NCBI RefSeq assembly: GCF_012849055.1
Contig: NZ_CP051677.1
Span: forward strand, 1,433,501 to 1,497,500
DNA length: 64,000 nucleotides
Source of the DNA: Spirosoma rhododendri
GTDB lineage: Bacteria > Bacteroidota > Bacteroidia > Cytophagales > Spirosomataceae
Direction of reading: 5' to 3'
In this document: positions 43,974 to 52,019 of the stretch, piece by piece
How positions within the stretch are numbered: position 1 is the first letter of the stretch
How the letters are laid out: every line of letters begins with the position of its first letter
The notes under the pieces: model-generated
What the model was told of the DNA's origin: nothing
Seen by the model: the letters and a program-made list of their open reading frames with translations, nothing else
Database searches by the model: none
Made by a program: the position numbers and the translations under genes

Positions 43974-46364
43974 TTAAAACCGCAGCCGGACACCCGCCAG
44001 GAAGTTACGCCCGGCCTGTGGGTAGTATCCGTTATCGGCTTGTACGCGCCCTTCCGAAATGTAGGCGTAGGTGTAGCCGTTCGATTCATACAGTTCGTTG
44101 AATACGTTATTGAACAGTAGCGTAAACGTCAGTTCCTGCGCGAAGCGGGGCTTCAGCGAATAAATCACCCGGATGTCGTTGGTGAAATACGGGCTCAGCT
44201 TCCGGCTTTCGTTCGACGTATTGTCGAGGTATTGCTTACCGACGTACTTCGATAACAGACCCAGCTCAAGCCCTTTTGCCGCCGTAAAGAGTAGCTGCGA
44301 ACCACCGATGACGTTCGGCGAGAACGAAATGTCCGTTTCGCTGTACTGCCGCGATTCCTGCGATTCGTTGTCGAAATTGTCGAGATACTCCGTGAAGTTC
44401 TGAATCCGGTTGCGGCTGAACGTCGCGTTAACGTTCCAGCGGAGTTTCTTCGCCAGTTGCAGCGCCGACTCCAGCTCGATACCCGCCCGGTAGCTGCGCG
44501 CCACGTTGACCCGGTTGTAGGCACCTACGTCGTTCAGCTGACCCGACAATACCAGCTGATCGCGGTAATTCATAAAATATGCATTGGCCGTAAACGACAC
44601 CCGCCGGCGCTGTAGTTTGTAACCCGCTTCATAGTCGATCAGCCGTTCCGCGCGTGGCCGACTTTCGGGTGTCGACTGTGTGTAATCGTCGCGGTTGGGT
44701 TCGCGATGGGCCACACTTACCGATGCATAGACCGTGTTCTCATCATCAATCGTGTAGGTGGCTCCTGCTTTGGGGTTGAAAAACGTCAGGTTGGCGTCCT
44801 GCTGCACATTCTGCAACTGACTGTTGAAACCCAGAAACGAGTAATCGACCCGGCGGATTTGCAGGTCGGCGAAGGCATTCAGCTTCGACGTAAACTGGTA
44901 GTAAGCCTTGGCGTATAGGTTCGCGTCGCGTTTGGTCGCATTGTCGTTGTAGTACCGCTGCCGGATGTTGGTGTTGCCCGCGATACGCGCCCAGATAATT
45001 TCGCCGTAGTGCCCGCCTTTGTACTCGTTCAGGCCCCCACCAATGTAGGCCGTCAGTTTACCGTAGCTATTGTAGTCCAGCGAAAAGACACTGCCGTAGA
45101 AATCATTGTCGAGCCAGCGACGGCGGATAATGTCGGTCCGGGTAATAGTAGAGTCGCCAATAACCACGTTGGGCAGGCCGTAGTTGCTATACCGGTCGTT
45201 AGGGCGATACTGCTCGTAATAACCCCGCCCTTTTGTATAAAAACCCGACACATTCAGTCGCCAGTTACGGCTCAGTTCGTGCGACGTAATCAACTGGTAA
45301 TTATCCTGCTGGTAGTTGTCGGTTTCGTTTTCGTACGTGTACGGGTTGTATGTCCGGTTCGTTTTCAGCAGATTCTCCGGCACCCCGCCCCACGACTGAT
45401 ACGTCTGCTCGACACCCGAAAAGATGTTGAGCCGGAAAAAGCTTTTTTTCGTGTAGTACCCACCCGACAGGTAGAAGGATTTCAGATCGGAAAACGCCCG
45501 GTCGATATAGCCGTTGGAGTGAACTTTCGACAGCCGCGCATCTAGTACGAAATGGCCCGGGGTCGCGCCCGACTTGATAAGGCCCGTTCCAGCCAGTACG
45601 TTCAGTTTATACGTACCAAATGATCCGCCGGAAATGTTCGTTTCGGCATACGGTTTCTCCTGTAACTGATTCGTCTGAATATTGATCGACGCGCCAAACG
45701 CACCGGCCCCGTTGGTTGATGAGCCAACACCCCGCTGAATCTGTATCGTGCTGACTGACGACGCAAAATCGGGCATATCGACGAAATACGTCCCCTGCGA
45801 TTCGGCGTCGTTATACGGAATACCGTTGAGCGTCACGTTGACCCGCGTGGCGTCGGACCCACGGATGCGGATGCCCGTATAGCCCACGCCCGCCCCCGCG
45901 TCGGACGTGGTCACAATCGAGGGTGTGAAATTGAGCAGTTGAGGGATATCCTGACCCAGGTTTAGCTTGTCGAGATACTGACGGCTAATGTCTGTGTACG
46001 CAATCGCCGATTTCTGGTTGGCCCGCGTCGCGCTCACCACCACCTCATCAACCGCAATGGCTGACTTTGCCAGTTGAATAACGATAGGTGCCGTCGATGC
46101 CGGATCGACGGTCTGCGTGATTGGTTGGTAGCCCAGCAGCGATACCCGCAACGTTACAGGGCCGGGCTTGACATCGGTAATTCTGAACGCGCCGGATGGG
46201 TCGGTCAGTGTACCTTTAAACGTGCCATCGATGGTTACGGCTGCGCCCGGTAATAAGCCATCGGCGTCGCGCACAATACCCGTAATGGAAGACTGTGCCT
46301 GAACCGACACAACCGACAGCCCAAGACCGACCGTCAGTAGAGGTAGAAACGTCTGTCCTTTCAT
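43974..46364 (-). CDS. TonB-dependent receptor, probably for thiamine
   Basis: A 796-residue outer-membrane receptor. Signal peptide (SVVSVQAQSS), carboxypeptidase-regulatory-like domain (ITGIVRDADGLLPGAAVTID), TonB box region VDEVVVSAT, plug (QYLDKLNLGQDIPQLLNFTP, IRIRGSDATRVNVTLNG), then a barrel ending GRNFLAGVRLRF. A TPP riboswitch lies in its 5' leader, which assigns it to uptake of thiamine or a related pyrimidine/thiazole compound, as in the Omr1-type receptors of Bacteroidota. It is a single gene; no inner-membrane thiamine transporter or thi gene lies next to it. Confidence 0.92.
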   Translation of the reverse strand: MKGQTFLPLLTVGLGLSVVSVQAQSSITGIVRDADGLLPGAAVTIDGTFKGTLTDPSGAFRITDVKPGPVTLRVSLLGYQPITQTVDPASTAPIVIQLAKSAIAVDEVVVSATRANQKSAIAYTDISRQYLDKLNLGQDIPQLLNFTPSIVTTSDAGAGVGYTGIRIRGSDATRVNVTLNGIPYNDAESQGTYFVDMPDFASSVSTIQIQRGVGSSTNGAGAFGASINIQTNQLQEKPYAETNISGGSFGTYKLNVLAGTGLIKSGATPGHFVLDARLSKVHSNGYIDRAFSDLKSFYLSGGYYTKKSFFRLNIFSGVEQTYQSWGGVPENLLKTNRTYNPYTYENETDNYQQDNYQLITSHELSRNWRLNVSGFYTKGRGYYEQYRPNDRYSNYGLPNVVIGDSTITRTDIIRRRWLDNDFYGSVFSLDYNSYGKLTAYIGGGLNEYKGGHYGEIIWARIAGNTNIRQRYYNDNATKRDANLYAKAYYQFTSKLNAFADLQIRRVDYSFLGFNSQLQNVQQDANLTFFNPKAGATYTIDDENTVYASVSVAHREPNRDDYTQSTPESRPRAERLIDYEAGYKLQRRRVSFTANAYFMNYRDQLVLSGQLNDVGAYNRVNVARSYRAGIELESALQLAKKLRWNVNATFSRNRIQNFTEYLDNFDNESQESRQYSETDISFSPNVIGGSQLLFTAAKGLELGLLSKYVGKQYLDNTSNESRKLSPYFTNDIRVIYSLKPRFAQELTFTLLFNNVFNELYESNGYTYAYISEGRVQADNGYYPQAGRNFLAGVRLRF

Positions 46365-46433
46365 AAGAAAGCAGGACGATAGGCAAAGGGGCCAAACCTA
46401 CCTTTAGTAAAAACGAAAAATGTATGTGGTTTT

Positions 46434-46520
46434 TAATCCGGTTCCCTTCGCCGGCATTACCCGGATCAGGTTCAATGGGTATAATCTCAGCCTGTTATAG
46501 TAAGGCACCCCTGTGTAAGA
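46434..46520 (-). promoter_or_regulatory. TPP riboswitch (THI box)
   Basis: Read on the minus strand: CAGGGGTGCC, then GGCTGAGA, ACCC, GAACCTGATC, GGGTAATGCC and GCGAAGGGAA, all conserved segments of the thiamine pyrophosphate aptamer, in the right order and spacing. It lies about 70 bases before the TonB receptor start. No intrinsic terminator is visible between the aptamer and the gene, so control may be at translation. Confidence 0.95.
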
Positions 46521-46526
46521 TCGGCG

Positions 46527-46554
46527 TAAAGTTAAACTAAAATTAACATAACAA
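46527..46554 (-). promoter_or_regulatory. Promoter of the riboswitch-receptor transcript
   Basis: Minus strand TTG (46554-46552), 17 bases, then TAACTTTA (46534-46527), seven of eight positions agreeing with TAnnTTTG. The start of transcription would fall just before the first aptamer bases. Confidence 0.55.
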
Positions 46555-46597
46555 GACCCGGGGTTGGTCGTTGTCTGGTAAACAAATTACGTGTGAT

Positions 46598-46843
46598 ATG
46601 GGTGAATTTGATTTGGTCGTGCTGACCGAAGACATAGATAACGATCGGTTAAAAGTGGGTGATGTTGGCACGATTCTGACCGTATACAACGAAGGAAAAG
46701 CGTTTGAGGTTGAGTTTGTTACGCTGACGGGTGAAGCCGTAGCCGTTGAAACGTTACTGCCGCATCAGGTGCGGTCCGTACGGTCGTCTGAGGTGCTGGC
46801 AGCCCGTGATCTAACGGCGTTGTCGCAATCCGAAGCGCAGTAA
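46598..46843 (+). CDS. DUF4926 domain protein
   Basis: An 81-residue protein starting MGEFDLVVLTEDI. KVGDVGTILTVYNEGKAFEVEFV and the following TLTGEAVAVETLLPHQVR match the DUF4926 family, small SH3-like proteins often found near toxin or nuclease genes, with unknown function. The C-terminal tail after about residue 60 is variable. The ATG is preferred over a TTG nine codons upstream. It is divergent from the riboswitch. Confidence 0.8.
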   Translation: MGEFDLVVLTEDIDNDRLKVGDVGTILTVYNEGKAFEVEFVTLTGEAVAVETLLPHQVRSVRSSEVLAARDLTALSQSEAQ

Positions 46844-46924
46844 CATCGGCCCCGTAAAGTTTTGACTGTTACGCTTTTCCACTCAGACAAATATGTCTAC
46901 TTTTGCAGTCCAAATTGCAAACAG

Positions 46925-47620
46925 ATGAGCAAGAAGAATAGCGGGCTGGATTTTCTGGAAGATCCCGATGCACTGGAAGGACGGTTCGAAGAAGTAGGCG
47001 ACTTTTTTCAGCAGAATCAGAAAATTATTCTGGGTGTGCTGGGTGCCATTATACTGGCTGCCGTCGGCTTTATTGGCTACAAGTTTTACGTAAGCAGCCA
47101 GGACGAGACGGCGCAGGCTGATCTGTTCCCGTCGGTATACCAGATCGAATCCGACTCGCTGAAAAGAGCCCTCAACGGCGATGGCAAGACGCCCGGTCTG
47201 CTGGCCGTTGCTGATAACTACGGTGCTACGCCCGCTGGTAATCTGGCGGAGTTTTACGCCGGTGTTGGTTTGCTGAAAGACGGCAAATACGACGACGCGA
47301 TTGAGCATCTGAAGAGTTTCAGCGCATCCGACCTGCTGGTGCAGGCTCGTGCTTATGCGCTCATCGGCGATGCGTACATGCAGAAGAAAAGCTACGACGA
47401 CGCGATCAGCTACTACCAGAAAGCTGCCGACTATAAGCCAAACAAGTTCTTTACGCCCGGTTATCTGAACAAGCTGGCTATTGCCTACGAGCAGGCCAAA
47501 CAGAACGACAAGGCCATCGACACATACAATCAGATCATCGAGAAATACGCGCAATCGTCAGAAGCCGTAAACGCCCGAAAATACAAGGCGTTGCTGGAGT
47601 CTACGGGTGGTCAGTCGTAG
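46925..47620 (+). CDS. TPR-repeat membrane protein (YfgM-like)
   Basis: A 231-residue protein. A charged N-terminus (about 1-35) precedes one membrane helix (IILGVLGAIILAAVGFIGYKF, about residues 35-55). The rest are TPR-like helices in the periplasm (LIGDAYMQKKSYDDAISYYQ, KLAIAYEQAKQNDKAIDTYN). The layout resembles YfgM, an ancillary factor of the Sec translocon; this is by analogy. The start is MSKKNSGLDFLED. A -7-like TACTTTTG lies 20 bases upstream of it. A terminator follows. Confidence 0.85.
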   Translation: MSKKNSGLDFLEDPDALEGRFEEVGDFFQQNQKIILGVLGAIILAAVGFIGYKFYVSSQDETAQADLFPSVYQIESDSLKRALNGDGKTPGLLAVADNYGATPAGNLAEFYAGVGLLKDGKYDDAIEHLKSFSASDLLVQARAYALIGDAYMQKKSYDDAISYYQKAADYKPNKFFTPGYLNKLAIAYEQAKQNDKAIDTYNQIIEKYAQSSEAVNARKYKALLESTGGQS

Positions 47621-47652
47621 ACGGATCTGAGTAGTCAGTACAGCAGACAGCA

Positions 47653-47685
47653 GGGGACAGAGCCGACCGGTTTTGTCCCTTTTTC
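47653..47685 (+). terminator. Terminator after the TPR gene
   Basis: GGGACA (47654-47659) pairs with TGTCCC (47674-47679), followed by a run of six T. It partly overlaps the -33 element of the ribH promoter. Confidence 0.65.
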
Positions 47686-47702
47686 ATAACCTCTTAGTTT
47701 TG
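47673..47702 (+). promoter_or_regulatory. ribH promoter
   Basis: TTG (47673-47675), 19 bases, then TAGTTTTG (47695-47702), a full consensus match, 23 bases before the ribH start. Confidence 0.65.
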
Positions 47703-47725
47703 CCCGTCTGAATCGACGATCTCTT

Positions 47726-48226
47726 ATGGCCTCTGAACTAAAAAATCTAAGCGTATTTAGTACGTCTGAATTACCCGACGTCAGCCACCGCCGGTTTGCT
47801 ATCCTCGTTTCCGAGTGGAACACCGATGTAACGGAGGCCCTGTTCCAGGGTGCTTACGACACGTTGGTACAGTATGGCGTCAGTCCTGACCACATTGTTC
47901 GGGGCAACGTACCGGGTAGCTATGAGCTTAGTCTGGCGTCGCTATGGTTCGCCCAGCGCGACGACATCGACGCGGTGATTGCGCTCGGCTGTGTCATTCA
48001 GGGTGAAACAAAGCACAACGACTACATCAACAATGCGGTGGCGCAGGGCCTGACCAACGTTAGTTTGAAGACCAGCAAGCCCGTTATTTTCGGCGTCCTG
48101 ACGCCCAACGATCAGCAGCAGGCCCTCGACCGGGCAGGCGGCAAACACGGCAACAAAGGCGACGAAGCCGCCATCACCGCCATTAAAATGCTCGGCCTAC
48201 AAAAGCAGGTATATAGCCGGTTGTAA
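47726..48226 (+). CDS. ribH: 6,7-dimethyl-8-ribityllumazine synthase
   Basis: Penultimate step of riboflavin synthesis. The 166-residue protein has the substrate-binding RGNVPGSYELSLAS and the catalytic His region LGCVIQGETKHNDYI. The C-terminal NKGDEAAITAIKML is typical of the family. The gene stands apart from other rib genes. Its stop codon is the first part of a GA-rich palindrome that fills the gap to lysC. Confidence 0.97.
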   Translation: MASELKNLSVFSTSELPDVSHRRFAILVSEWNTDVTEALFQGAYDTLVQYGVSPDHIVRGNVPGSYELSLASLWFAQRDDIDAVIALGCVIQGETKHNDYINNAVAQGLTNVSLKTSKPVIFGVLTPNDQQQALDRAGGKHGNKGDEAAITAIKMLGLQKQVYSRL

Positions 48227-48346
48227 AGAGCGAAAGGGTGAAAGAGCGAAAGAGCGATTACAATCGCCCATATCCGCGGTTCACCTGCTAACTCTGCTGA
48301 CCGGCTCGAAAATCGCTCTTTCACTCATTCACTCTTTCGCTTTTTA
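48224..48346. repeat. GAAAGAGC inverted repeat between ribH and lysC
   Basis: The left arm (48224-48259, tandem GAAAGAGC/GAAAGGGT units) and right arm (48311-48346) are complementary in about 30 of 36 positions, with a 51-base centre. It begins at the ribH stop codon and ends 2 bases before the lysC start. It is the same family as 15849-15929. Confidence 0.85.
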
Positions 48347-48348
48347 CA

Positions 48349-49674
48349 ATGCACGTCTGGAAATTCGGAGGCACGTCTGTCGGGAAACCCGAGCGTATGC
48401 GCTCCATCCGTAACCTGATTACTGAAGATAATACGCGTAAAGTCGTTGTGCTGTCGGCTCTGTCCGGCTCAACAAACGCGCTACTGGCCATCGGCGAGTC
48501 GCTGAAAGCCAGCAACGACGACGACGCCAATGCGAAAATCGACGCACTGAAAGCGCACTACGATACCTTCGTGGCCGATCTGTACGCGACCGAAGCGGGC
48601 AAGGCGGCTGGTCAGCAGGTGATCGACAGCGAGTTTTCGTTTATCCGGTCGCTGGTCGGTATCAAGCCGTTCACGCTGAAGCAGGAAAAAGAACTGGTAG
48701 CTGAGGGCGAGTTACTCAGCACGCAGCTGTTTCAGGCGTATCTGGCGGAGGAAGGCGTACCGTCGGCTCTGCTGCCCGCGCTGGAATTCATGCGGATCGA
48801 CGCCGACAACGAACCCGAAATCAAATTCACGGAGGAAACGCTGGCCGAGATGCTGCCCGCCCACGACGACAAGCAGATCATCGTGACCCAGGGCTTCATC
48901 TGCCGCAACCCACGGGGTGAGGTCGACAATCTGAAGCGGGGCGGCTCCGACTACACGGCGTCGCTGATCGGCGGGGCCATCCGGGCCGACGAAATCCAGA
49001 TCTGGACCGACATCGATGGGATGCACAACAACGACCCGCGGATCGTTAAGAACACCTTCCCGGTGCGCGAGCTGACGTTCGACGAAGCGGCTGAGCTGGC
49101 TTATTTCGGCGCGAAAATACTGCACCCGTCGACTATCACGCCTGCCCGGATGTTTGGCGTACCCGTTCGGCTGAAAAACACGATGGAACCTGCCGCTCCC
49201 GGCACACTCATCGCCGACCGGACTTCGAGCGAGGTGTTCAAAGCCATTGCTGCGAAAGATGGCATCACAGCTCTGTACATCCACTCGACTCGTATGCTGA
49301 ACGCTTACGGTTTCCTGCGTCGTATTTTCGAGATTTTCGAGAAGTACAAAACGCCGGTCGATATGCTGGCGACGTCGGAGGTATCAGTGTCAGTTACGAT
49401 TGACAATACGGACCGAATTCAGGAAATTTCCGACGAATTGAGCACGTTCTGCACACTGGAAGAACCCGATCATGACCAGACGATTATCTGCATTGTTGGT
49501 AATTTCAGTGCCGACAATGAAGGCGTTGCGCTGAAAGTGTTCAACGCCATGCAGAACATCCCGATTCGGATGATCTCATACGGCGGCACCGAAAGTAACC
49601 TGTCGCTTCTGATACACGGTAAGTACAAAGCCGATGCCCTGAACGCCCTGAACGACGGCCTGTTTGCCCGCTAA
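48349..49674 (+). CDS. lysC: Aspartate kinase
   Basis: Phosphorylates aspartate for lysine, threonine and methionine synthesis. The 441-residue monofunctional form starts at VWKFGGTSVGKPERM (ATP site), with GFICRNPRGEVDNLKRGGSDYTA and WTDIDGMHNNDPRIV as aspartate-binding parts. Two ACT domains follow (about 300-440), including VDMLATSEVSVSVTID, so feedback control by lysine or threonine is likely. There is no fused homoserine dehydrogenase. Confidence 0.95.
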   Translation: MHVWKFGGTSVGKPERMRSIRNLITEDNTRKVVVLSALSGSTNALLAIGESLKASNDDDANAKIDALKAHYDTFVADLYATEAGKAAGQQVIDSEFSFIRSLVGIKPFTLKQEKELVAEGELLSTQLFQAYLAEEGVPSALLPALEFMRIDADNEPEIKFTEETLAEMLPAHDDKQIIVTQGFICRNPRGEVDNLKRGGSDYTASLIGGAIRADEIQIWTDIDGMHNNDPRIVKNTFPVRELTFDEAAELAYFGAKILHPSTITPARMFGVPVRLKNTMEPAAPGTLIADRTSSEVFKAIAAKDGITALYIHSTRMLNAYGFLRRIFEIFEKYKTPVDMLATSEVSVSVTIDNTDRIQEISDELSTFCTLEEPDHDQTIICIVGNFSADNEGVALKVFNAMQNIPIRMISYGGTESNLSLLIHGKYKADALNALNDGLFAR

Positions 49675-49697
49675 AAACGCAAGCCCCGCGCCCGACC

Positions 49698-50006
49698 ATG
49701 ACCGACGAACAGTTTTTGAGCGAAGTAAAACGCACGGTACTAGCGATTGACCCGCAGGCCGAAATCTGGCTGTTCGGTTCCCGCGCGCGGGGCGACTTTC
49801 GCGACGACTCCGACTGGGATTTTCTGGTGCTGACCGACGAACCGGCTAATCGGACGTTGACGCATACAATCCGAGACCAGCTATACGATGTCGAATTGGC
49901 GAGCCGACAGCTTATCAGCACGCTTGTGCATCAGAAAGGTGAATGGGAAGATCTGGAGGTTACCGACCTATACCAAAACATTAAGGATGATGGCCGGCAG
50001 CTATGA
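49698..50006 (+). CDS. MNT-type nucleotidyltransferase domain protein
   Basis: A 102-residue protein with the minimal nucleotidyltransferase motif GSRARGDFRDDSDWDFLV (GSx10DxD). It overlaps the HEPN gene by 4 bases. Such MNT partners act as antitoxins by adenylylating the HEPN ribonuclease, as in MntA/HepT. The third acidic residue is probably in YDVELASRQL. Confidence 0.88.
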   Translation: MTDEQFLSEVKRTVLAIDPQAEIWLFGSRARGDFRDDSDWDFLVLTDEPANRTLTHTIRDQLYDVELASRQLISTLVHQKGEWEDLEVTDLYQNIKDDGRQL

Positions 50007-50395
50007 AAAGGACCAAGGAAGAAGTTGTCGCCTGGCGGCTGCAAAAGTCGACAAATGATCTGGATGCCGCTAAATCGATGGTCGATAATCATCACTGGGA
50101 CGGAGCTGTCAATCGCTTGTACTACGCAGCTTTCCACGCAGTGACTGCCGCTATGCTCAACGATAACATCCGGGTAAAATCGCACGTGGGCGTAAAACTG
50201 ATGCTTGGCGAGCAGTACAGCAAGGCGGGACGCATTGATGAGCAGTGGGCAAAGTTTTACGCTCGGCTATTCAGGTTCCGTCAGGATAGCGACTACGAGG
50301 ATTTTGCTGTCTTTACGGCTGACGACGTAGTACCCTTGCTTGCCCAAACCGAAGAATTTATTGCTGTCATCAAACAGCTAATCGATACTGACTAA
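50003..50395 (+). CDS. HEPN domain protein, partner of the MNT gene
   Basis: A 130-residue all-helical protein. It begins RTKEEVVAWRLQKSTNDLDAA, and the probable active-site segment is NRLYYAAFHAVTAAM. HEPN ribonucleases carry Arg-x4-6-His; here Arg and His are separated by six residues (RLYYAAFH). Its ATG overlaps the MNT stop (ATGA) and its own stop shares one base with the serS start (TAATG), which ties its translation to serS. Confidence 0.85.
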   Translation: MKRTKEEVVAWRLQKSTNDLDAAKSMVDNHHWDGAVNRLYYAAFHAVTAAMLNDNIRVKSHVGVKLMLGEQYSKAGRIDEQWAKFYARLFRFRQDSDYEDFAVFTADDVVPLLAQTEEFIAVIKQLIDTD

Positions 50396-51684
50396 TGCTT
50401 CAACTTGCTTACATCCGCGAGAACCGCGACGCCGTGCTGGCCGGACTTACCAAACGCCATTTTGCCAACGCTGAACCGACTGTCGATCAGGTACTATCGC
50501 TCGATCAGCAACGGCGCGACACACAGCGCGACCTCGACGATACGCTGGCGCAGTCGAATGTAAAAGCGAAAGAAATTGGTGCGCTGATGAAAGCTGGTCA
50601 GCAGGCCGAAGCCAATGCCGCCAAAGCCGAAACGGCCGAGCTGAAAAGCCGCTCGAAGGAGCTGGAAGAAAGCTTGAAATCCGTCGAGCAGCAGTTGCAG
50701 AACGTGCTGGTGACGATTCCGAACGTGCCGCATAGCAGCGTACCGGAAGGCCGGACCGCCGACGACAACGAGATTGTGCTGGAGCATGGCGAGAAGCCGA
50801 CGCTGTACGACGGCGCACAACCCCACTGGGAGCTGATTAAGAAGTACGGTCCCGACGGTGGTCCCCTCATCGACTTTGAGCTGGGCGTTAAGATCACCGG
50901 TGCGGGCTTTCCCGTCTACAAAGGCAAAGCCGCCCGGATTCAGCGGGCGATGATTAACTTCTTCCTCGACGAAGCCCTGAAAGCTGGCTACGTGGAAGTG
51001 CAGCCGCCCATCGTTGTTAATGAAGATTCTGGCTTCGGTACGGGGCAACTGCCCGACAAGGAAGGGCAGATGTACTTCATCAACGAAGAGAAGCTGTACA
51101 TGATCCCGACGGCGGAGGTGCCCATTACTAACCTGTATCGCGACGTGATCGTGCCGGAAGGGCAACTGCCTATCAAGAACACTGGCTACACCCCCTGTTT
51201 CCGGCGTGAAGCCGGTTCGTGGGGTGCTCACGTGCGGGGGCTGAACCGCCTGCATCAGTTCGACAAGGTAGAACTTGTGCGCATCGAAAAGCCTGAGAAT
51301 TCGTACGCTGCGCTGGAAGAGATGAGCCTGCACGTACAATCGTTGCTGCAAAAGCTTGAACTCCCCTACCGCGTTCTGCGGCTCTGCGGTGGCGACATGG
51401 GCTTTACATCGGCACTCACCTACGACATGGAAGTATGGTCGGCTGCGCAGCAGCGGTGGCTGGAAGTTAGCTCCGTGTCGAACTTCGAAACGTATCAGGC
51501 CAACCGGCTTAAGCTGCGTACGAAAGACGGCAGCGGAAAGATGCAATTACTGCATACGCTCAACGGCTCGGCGCTGGCCCTGCCCCGTATTCTGGCGTCG
51601 ATTCTGGAAAATAACCAGACCGCCGAGGGTATTCGTATCCCCGACGTACTGGTACCGTACTGCGGCTTCGATCGAATCGACTAA
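50395..51684 (+). CDS. serS: Seryl-tRNA synthetase
   Basis: A 429-residue class II synthetase. The N-terminal coiled-coil arm (about residues 30-105, EANAAKAETAELKSRSKELE) binds the tRNA-Ser variable arm. Motif 2 is FRREAGSWGAHVRGLNRLHQF in part, and motif 3 NGSALALPRILASILENN. PTAEVPITNLYRD is the Ser/ATP site. It starts one base into the stop of the HEPN gene and overlaps the convergent gene at 51681 by 4 bases. Confidence 0.97.
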   Translation: MLQLAYIRENRDAVLAGLTKRHFANAEPTVDQVLSLDQQRRDTQRDLDDTLAQSNVKAKEIGALMKAGQQAEANAAKAETAELKSRSKELEESLKSVEQQLQNVLVTIPNVPHSSVPEGRTADDNEIVLEHGEKPTLYDGAQPHWELIKKYGPDGGPLIDFELGVKITGAGFPVYKGKAARIQRAMINFFLDEALKAGYVEVQPPIVVNEDSGFGTGQLPDKEGQMYFINEEKLYMIPTAEVPITNLYRDVIVPEGQLPIKNTGYTPCFRREAGSWGAHVRGLNRLHQFDKVELVRIEKPENSYAALEEMSLHVQSLLQKLELPYRVLRLCGGDMGFTSALTYDMEVWSAAQQRWLEVSSVSNFETYQANRLKLRTKDGSGKMQLLHTLNGSALALPRILASILENNQTAEGIRIPDVLVPYCGFDRID

Positions 51685-51950
51685 CAGTCGCAGGAGTAAT
51701 TCGTGTAGCCGGGAAAGTTAGGCGACAGCTTACCGCTGATGCTGATAACCCGGTTGAGCGGAACGAGTTCGCCATGGCCCAGTTCAAGGTATTCAGCGCC
51801 GTCCTGCTCGAAGTGCCGTTTCAGTAGTGCGTCAGTTTTGATGAATTCGCTGAGGTCGGTTAGGTATTCGATGCGGACGAATTTGCCGGGGACGATGGCG
51901 TCGCGAAAGGCTGTTTCCAGCGCGGTAGTATCAACTTGGTTCGTTTCCAT
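51681..51950 (-). CDS. Hypothetical 89-residue protein
   Basis: A small acidic protein with a beta-rich centre (FVRIEYLTDL, AEYLELGHGELVPLNRVISISG) and a Cys-containing end (YTNYSCDC). The beta pattern faintly recalls Rof-like Rho-binding or small SH3-type proteins, but I cannot assign a family. Its stop overlaps the serS stop region by 4 bases on the other strand. No clear promoter is visible; a hairpin separates it from the DUF349 gene. Confidence 0.65.
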   Translation of the reverse strand: METNQVDTTALETAFRDAIVPGKFVRIEYLTDLSEFIKTDALLKRHFEQDGAEYLELGHGELVPLNRVISISGKLSPNFPGYTNYSCDC

Positions 51951-51957
51951 ATCTTAT

Positions 51958-52003
51958 AAACAGCAAACGCGCCCCGGTAGTTGCCGGGGCGCGTTTGCTG
52001 TTT
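51958..52003. terminator. Long GC-rich hairpin before the DUF349 3' end
   Basis: Perfect 20-bp arms (51958-51977 with 51984-52003) around TAGTTG, with AAA/TTT flanks. It is 17 bases after the DUF349 stop (minus strand) and likely ends that gene. Confidence 0.8.
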
Positions 52004-52019
52004 ATTGGGGTATCCAGTA

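Noticed and set aside
50494..51546. A 350-codon open frame opposite serS
   Set aside because: Antisense shadow of a clear seryl-tRNA synthetase; rich in His, Arg and Gln as such shadows are here.
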